A stretch of DNA of 7,573 bases, taken from positions 1 to 7,573 of the forward strand of contig DYDN01000043.1 in NCBI GenBank assembly GCA_020717885.1, read 5' to 3'. Position 1 is the stretch's first letter, and the number at the start of each line of letters is the position of its first letter. Below the pieces are notes generated by a model. It saw nothing but the letters and a program-made list of their open reading frames with translations, searched no databases and was not told where the DNA came from. Both the position numbers and the translations under genes were made by a program. Shown piece after piece: positions 4,494 through 7,573 of the stretch. This DNA comes from Candidatus Forterrea sp. Its GTDB lineage: Archaea; Iainarchaeota; Iainarchaeia; Iainarchaeales; JAAZKV01.

Positions 4494-5897
4494 ATGGCTA
4501 AAACATATTTAAGCACAGTAAAATACGAGGTGCTCGCAAACTACGAAGTACAGGGAGTAGTTGAGAAACCTGATATCGTTGGGGCAATTTTCGGTCAATG
4601 CGAAGGACTCCTTGGGGAAGATATGGATCTGAAGGAACTCCAGCAAAGCGGAAAAATCGGGAGAATCGAAATTACTGTAAAAAAAGGAAAAGGAACTACA
4701 TTTGGGGAAATAATTATCCCAAGTTCACTTGATATGGTAAAAACAAGCATACTCGCAGCAACTATTGAAACAGTTGAGAAAGTAGGCCCGTTTGACACTA
4801 AAGTTAAGGTAATGAAAATACAAGATACACGAAAAGAAAAAAGAGAAACTATTACTGACCGAGCAAAAGAACTCCTAAAACGCATGCAAAAATTTGAAGG
4901 CGTTGAAAGTGGAGAACTTGCTGACACAATAAAAACTGAAATCAAAACTGAAAAAGTAATAAATTTCAGAGGACTCACTGCAGGGCCGGAAGTTGAAACT
5001 AACCCCGAAATAATCGTTGTTGAGGGAAGAGCGGATGTTCTAAAACTTCTAAGCTACGGAATAAATAACGCAGTAGCAATGAACGGCGGAAACATTGACA
5101 CTCCTCTAATCGGATTATGCAAAGAAAAAACCGTAACTGTTTTAATTGATGGGGACAGAGGAGGAGAACTCAATGTAAAGAAACTCGCTGCGCTGACAAA
5201 AGTTGATTTTGTTGCAAAAGCTCCCGACGGAAAAGAAGTTGAAGAGCTAGTGCAAAAAGAAATCTTGCAAGCGCTAAAACGAAGAGTTCCCATGAGCGAA
5301 GCATTCAAAGAAGGAATAACTAACTTTGAAGCACCGGCACAAAGAAGTTTCGAACCAAGAAGCTTTGAGCCAAGACCCTTTACTCCAAGAGGATTTGATT
5401 CAAGACCCCAAAGAAGAGATTTTGATTCAAGAGGACCACCACGCAGAGACTTTAATTCAAGACCAAGCTTTGGCGAGGATAGCCGAGGAAGATTTGGTGA
5501 CAGGCCAAGATTTGACTCACGCGGTTCAGGCGGAGGATTTAGAGACAGAGGATTTAATCCCTCATTCTCAAACGACCGCCCATACACGCCCGCATTCACT
5601 CCAAGAGAAGAACCTGTCCCAAAGGAAGTACTTGATATGAAGAAAGACTTTGATAAACTCAAAGGAAAATCAAAAGCAAGAATACTTGATGAAAAAGGAA
5701 AGAAAATAAAGGAAGTTGAGGTAAAGGATTTACTTGAAACAATACAAAAAACCAAAAAGAAAATTGGTACTGTGATGTTTGATGGAATCATAACCAATAG
5801 ACTTGTTGAAGCGGCAGAAGCCAAAGACGTCAAAGTAATCGTTGGCGTAAAAAAAGGCGCAATAAATCCGCAAAAAGCGAAAGCATACACAATGTAA
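4494..5897 (+). CDS. dnaG: Archaeal DnaG primase-like protein with Phe/Arg-repeat insert
   Basis: Archaeal DnaG makes short RNA primers in vitro and, in Sulfolobus, is a component of the RNA exosome cap that favours poly(A) substrates. The order here is an N-terminal archaeal DnaG domain (about 1-165), a TOPRIM domain (about 172-255) with catalytic E177 in EGRAD and D219/D221 in DGDRGG, a low-complexity insert (about 278-371), and the conserved C-terminal domain (about 374-467, from VPKEVLDM). The metal-binding acids are all present, so activity is plausible. At 467 residues it is longer than most archaeal DnaG proteins; the excess is the insert, rich in F, R, D, S, P and G, with ten F-x-x-R units. 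The start ATG has a strong AGGTGA site. It follows DUF167 and ends at a hairpin terminator. Confidence 0.95.
   Translation: MAKTYLSTVKYEVLANYEVQGVVEKPDIVGAIFGQCEGLLGEDMDLKELQQSGKIGRIEITVKKGKGTTFGEIIIPSSLDMVKTSILAATIETVEKVGPFDTKVKVMKIQDTRKEKRETITDRAKELLKRMQKFEGVESGELADTIKTEIKTEKVINFRGLTAGPEVETNPEIIVVEGRADVLKLLSYGINNAVAMNGGNIDTPLIGLCKEKTVTVLIDGDRGGELNVKKLAALTKVDFVAKAPDGKEVEELVQKEILQALKRRVPMSEAFKEGITNFEAPAQRSFEPRSFEPRPFTPRGFDSRPQRRDFDSRGPPRRDFNSRPSFGEDSRGRFGDRPRFDSRGSGGGFRDRGFNPSFSNDRPYTPAFTPREEPVPKEVLDMKKDFDKLKGKSKARILDEKGKKIKEVEVKDLLETIQKTKKKIGTVMFDGIITNRLVEAAEAKDVKVIVGVKKGAINPQKAKAYTM
5325..5606 (+). repeat. F-x-x-R repeat region encoding a disordered DnaG insert
   Basis: Codons 278-371 of dnaG encode degenerate repeats of the form F-[EDNTGR]-[PSD]-R. 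Units include FEPR (286, 291), FTPR (296, 368), FDSR (301, 310, 340), FNSR (320), FGDR (334) and FRDR (349), mixed with G, P and acidic residues. The predicted state is intrinsically disordered. The DNA repeats are imperfect, so this is a protein-level repeat under selection or an old expansion rather than a recent tandem duplication. Confidence 0.8.
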
Positions 5898-5910
5898 AAA
5901 CTATTTATTT

Positions 5911-5951
5911 GGAAAGAGCGGCAAGGACCGCTTTTTCCTAAAACTTTTTTT
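5911..5951. terminator. Terminator between convergent dnaG and glycosyltransferase genes
   Basis: GGAAAGAGCGG (5911-5921) pairs with CCGCTTTTTCC (5928-5938) over 11 positions with one G-U wobble and a 6-nt loop. A run of seven T follows at 5945-5951 for the dnaG direction. For the opposite direction a run of five A at 5952-5956 gives a short U-tract before the hairpin rather than after it, so the minus-strand role is weaker. Confidence 0.75.
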
Positions 5952-5970
5952 AAAAATATTCTAAATCAGA

Positions 5971-6897
5971 TTACCTTGGTTCTGCGTATCTAGTTCGCCT
6001 TGACATTTTAGTGCTCTTAATCTTAGGCCACACTTCAGAAACTTTTCTTCTCGCGGCGATTTGAGCAACAGGTTCAACCAGTTGATTAAGAACGAGCCCA
6101 ACTTTTCCGCGCATGCTCAGTTTTCTGAAAAAACCACGCCGCCTTGGATTTATCTTTCTTGCTTGAACCCTTGATTCTTCAACTAATTGGGGGAATTGCT
6201 CTTTAATTGCCCGCGCATCCCTAATGTGACGCGTTCTCTGCCGATAGTGATCAGCCAAAGTTGGCTGTTTAAACACAACAACGGCATCATACAAAACTTT
6301 AATTCTTCCTGCGTGAGCAATATTGATAAAACGGTCATCAGAAATTCGCGGATCTTCTGGGAGCGGGTGAGCTTTTAGAAAACTTTTTCGCACGGCAAAA
6401 CCAGTTCCGTTCAAACGAATCAGTTTATGCTCCGCCCCAATCTTAAGCGCCTCCGCAAATAAAGACGCCGTGAATCCCCTCTTGTTGCGCGGAACAAAAT
6501 TCGCGGAGGATAATACTGTTGGGAAAGCAAAATCAATTTTGGCGTCTGCCCAAACTGCAGCCACAGACTTTCCGATTGTATTTCTTTTTACCAAAACATC
6601 GGCATCGGAGAAGTAGATTACATCCGCCTTTGGAGAAGAATGAGAAACAATTGTGTTAATCGCACGATTCTTCCCTTGCTGATAAATCTCAAATAGACTT
6701 ATTTCGGGATGGGTTCTTGAGAGTGCTGCAACTATTTGAGCAGTATTATCTGAAGAGTGATTCACACAAACAATAATTTCTCTTTCTTTTGGGGACGCAA
6801 CTTTCCAAACATCAGAAGCCATTACATTCCTAATTGCCCGCTCAATTGATTCTTCCTCATTTCTTGCGGGAATGCCAATACAAAGGAAATTACGCAT
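5971..6897 (-). CDS. Family 2 glycosyltransferase (GT-A fold)
   Basis: Transfers a sugar from a nucleotide-sugar donor to an unknown acceptor, probably in glycolipid, glycoprotein or cell-surface sugar synthesis. The 308-residue protein shows the GT2 order: IPARNEEESI (9-18), NHSSDNT (46-52, usually NGSTDNT), the metal-binding D98-A-D100 in FSDADV, NGTGFAVRKSFL (163-174), acidic D187-D188 in place of the usual ED, and QRTRH (220-224) as the QxxRW-like site. No convincing transmembrane segment is visible, so it is cytosolic or peripheral. The last 65 residues are highly basic (for example NPRRRGFFRK) and could attach it to the membrane surface. The ATG at 6897 sits 27 nt from a TATA box. The gene converges with dnaG. 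Confidence 0.9.
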   Translation of the reverse strand: MRNFLCIGIPARNEEESIERAIRNVMASDVWKVASPKEREIIVCVNHSSDNTAQIVAALSRTHPEISLFEIYQQGKNRAINTIVSHSSPKADVIYFSDADVLVKRNTIGKSVAAVWADAKIDFAFPTVLSSANFVPRNKRGFTASLFAEALKIGAEHKLIRLNGTGFAVRKSFLKAHPLPEDPRISDDRFINIAHAGRIKVLYDAVVVFKQPTLADHYRQRTRHIRDARAIKEQFPQLVEESRVQARKINPRRRGFFRKLSMRGKVGLVLNQLVEPVAQIAARRKVSEVWPKIKSTKMSRRTRYAEPR

Positions 6898-6920
6898 ACT
6901 AATACTAACTAAAGCCCAAA

Positions 6921-6939
6921 ATTTAAAGTTATCATAACT
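6921..6939 (-). promoter_or_regulatory. Promoter of the glycosyltransferase gene with adjacent palindrome
   Basis: On the minus strand CTTTAAAT (6921-6928) is centred about 27 nt before the ATG at 6897, again fitting a leaderless transcript. Immediately upstream, and overlapping it by two bases, is the palindrome AGTTAT-C-ATAACT (6927-6939), at the place where TFB would bind. It is a candidate operator. Confidence 0.6.
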
Positions 6940-6966
6940 AACAGAAGTTAAAAAGTATAAAAATGC

Positions 6967-7008
6967 AAAAAAATTAGTTAGTGAAGAGGAAGTTTCCCCT
7001 TCACTAGT
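6967..7008 (-). terminator. Terminator of the membrane-protein gene
   Basis: TAGTGAAG (6979-6986) pairs with CTTCACTA (6999-7006). After one mismatch the stem continues with GGAA/TTCC (6988-6991 with 6994-6997). On the minus strand the hairpin lies just after the stop codon at 7014 and is followed by seven T residues (complement of 6967-6973), the arrangement of an intrinsic terminator. Confidence 0.7.
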
Positions 7009-7013
7009 AAAAT

Positions 7014-7475
7014 TTATCTTCTCTTAAATGGCCTTGAAGGTATTTCTATTTCCTCTACAGGAATAACCACTGATTTGTTGAACAATAATGACAACGCAAT
7101 CAGGAATAGTACTGCCCAAAAGAAGAACCAAGCGATTGGCTCAACTAGAGCGGTTACTGCCTGCCTTGAGGTCATTGATACTTGCGATGCAGGTATCTGC
7201 GCGCCAGTTAATTCATATAATGAGCTTTTGCAATCATTATACTTCATCTGCGCGAGTAGTTGCTCAGCACTGCCCAAACTAGTCAAATCATTGATTCCTG
7301 AGAACTCAGCGCACTTATCAAAATCGCGCACTGACTGCCAAGAGTCAAACATTACTGCTGCTGACTTTATGAGCATCAAAACAGCGATAATCCCAAGGAA
7401 AATTCCTAATACGCTCGTCCACTGGAAGTCCTTACTCCCGAATCTGAACAGAATTGTTTTCCTCAAAAACATCAC
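7014..7475 (-). CDS. Two-pass membrane protein of unknown function
   Basis: No family is recognised. The 153 residues form a short basic N-terminus (about 1-18), a transmembrane segment (about 20-43, with WTSVLGIFLGIIAVLMLI), a loop of about 65 residues, a second transmembrane segment (about 110-132, rich in F and W), and a cytosolic tail ending in PSRPFKRR. The positive charges at both ends place N and C termini inside and the loop outside. The loop holds two cysteines, C55 and C82, which could form a disulfide. The first codon is the GTG at 7475, directly followed by ATG at 7472; either could be the start. A TATA box about 28 nt upstream suggests a leaderless mRNA. A hairpin terminator follows the stop. 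Confidence 0.8.
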   Translation of the reverse strand: MMFLRKTILFRFGSKDFQWTSVLGIFLGIIAVLMLIKSAAVMFDSWQSVRDFDKCAEFSGINDLTSLGSAEQLLAQMKYNDCKSSLYELTGAQIPASQVSMTSRQAVTALVEPIAWFFFWAVLFLIALSLLFNKSVVIPVEEIEIPSRPFKRR

Positions 7476-7499
7476 CTTGAAACATAAACAAAAACCTTC

Positions 7500-7507
7500 T
7501 ATATAAA
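7500..7507 (-). promoter_or_regulatory. TATA box of the membrane-protein gene
   Basis: The minus strand reads TTTATATA, a near-ideal archaeal TATA box, with a purine-rich GGGAGAGGG just upstream. Its centre is about 28 nt from the GTG at 7475, so transcription should start within a few bases of the start codon. It is the clearest promoter in the window. Confidence 0.75.
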
Positions 7508-7573
7508 CCCTCTCCCTGCGTGTATTTGCTAACTGTTTTGTAGGTTTTGTTTGATTGTTTGGAATAGGTCAAG

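Noticed and set aside
5326..5640. A 104-codon plus-strand frame inside dnaG with repeated Q/D/E/L residues
   Set aside because: It is the frame-shifted reading of the F-x-x-R repeat DNA; repeats keep other frames open by chance.
5054..5890. A 278-codon open frame on the minus strand across dnaG
   Set aside because: It lies wholly antisense to a clear DnaG, is very rich in S, F, L and P as expected from the complement of purine-rich codons, and has no recognisable domain.
7075..7506. A 143-codon plus-strand frame opposite the membrane protein
   Set aside because: The minus strand gives two clean membrane helices, a good promoter and a terminator; the plus frame shows none of these.

Overview
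The window looks like a piece of a small, AT-rich archaeal genome, most likely a DPANN-type lineage, though the rank is inferred. Archaeal markers are a Pth2-type peptidyl-tRNA hydrolase, an archaeal DnaG primase with its own N- and C-terminal domains, an Hjc Holliday-junction resolvase, and a circularly permuted YlqF/YawG-like GTPase. TATA boxes centred about 25-30 nt upstream of several start codons imply largely leaderless transcripts. pth2 and dnaG instead carry Shine-Dalgarno-like sites.

Layout. 1-501 is the 3' half of a decayed LAGLIDADG homing endonuclease, broken by two frameshifts and one nonsense codon, and its end overlaps the start of pth2 (489-833). A perfect 10-bp hairpin (834-862) separates pth2 from the GTPase gene (895-1674). 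An uncharacterised kinase-fold protein (1721-2485) follows. A 38-codon ORF on the minus strand (2472-2588) converges on it and shares a divergent promoter region with a Nudix hydrolase (2663-3094). The minus strand then holds Hjc (3118-3507) and two small basic ORFs (3585-3779 and 3809-3979). From 4004 a divergent promoter and an unusual series of five inverted repeats (4016-4104) lead into DUF167 (4126-4386) and dnaG (4494-5897). A strong hairpin terminator (5911-5951) lies between dnaG and a convergent family-2 glycosyltransferase (5971-6897, minus). Last come a terminator and a two-pass membrane protein of unknown function (7014-7475, minus) with a textbook TATA box at 7500-7507. Positions 7508-7573 show nothing I can support.

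Most recognised genes serve information processing: Pth2 recycles peptidyl-tRNA, the GTPase is probably a large-subunit assembly factor, Hjc resolves recombination junctions, and DnaG is a primase-fold protein that in other archaea is also tied to the RNA exosome. The least explained parts are the inverted-repeat series ahead of DUF167-dnaG, the Phe/Arg-repeat disordered insert in DnaG, the kinase-fold protein and the small basic ORFs. No CRISPR array, tRNA, rRNA or insertion sequence was seen.
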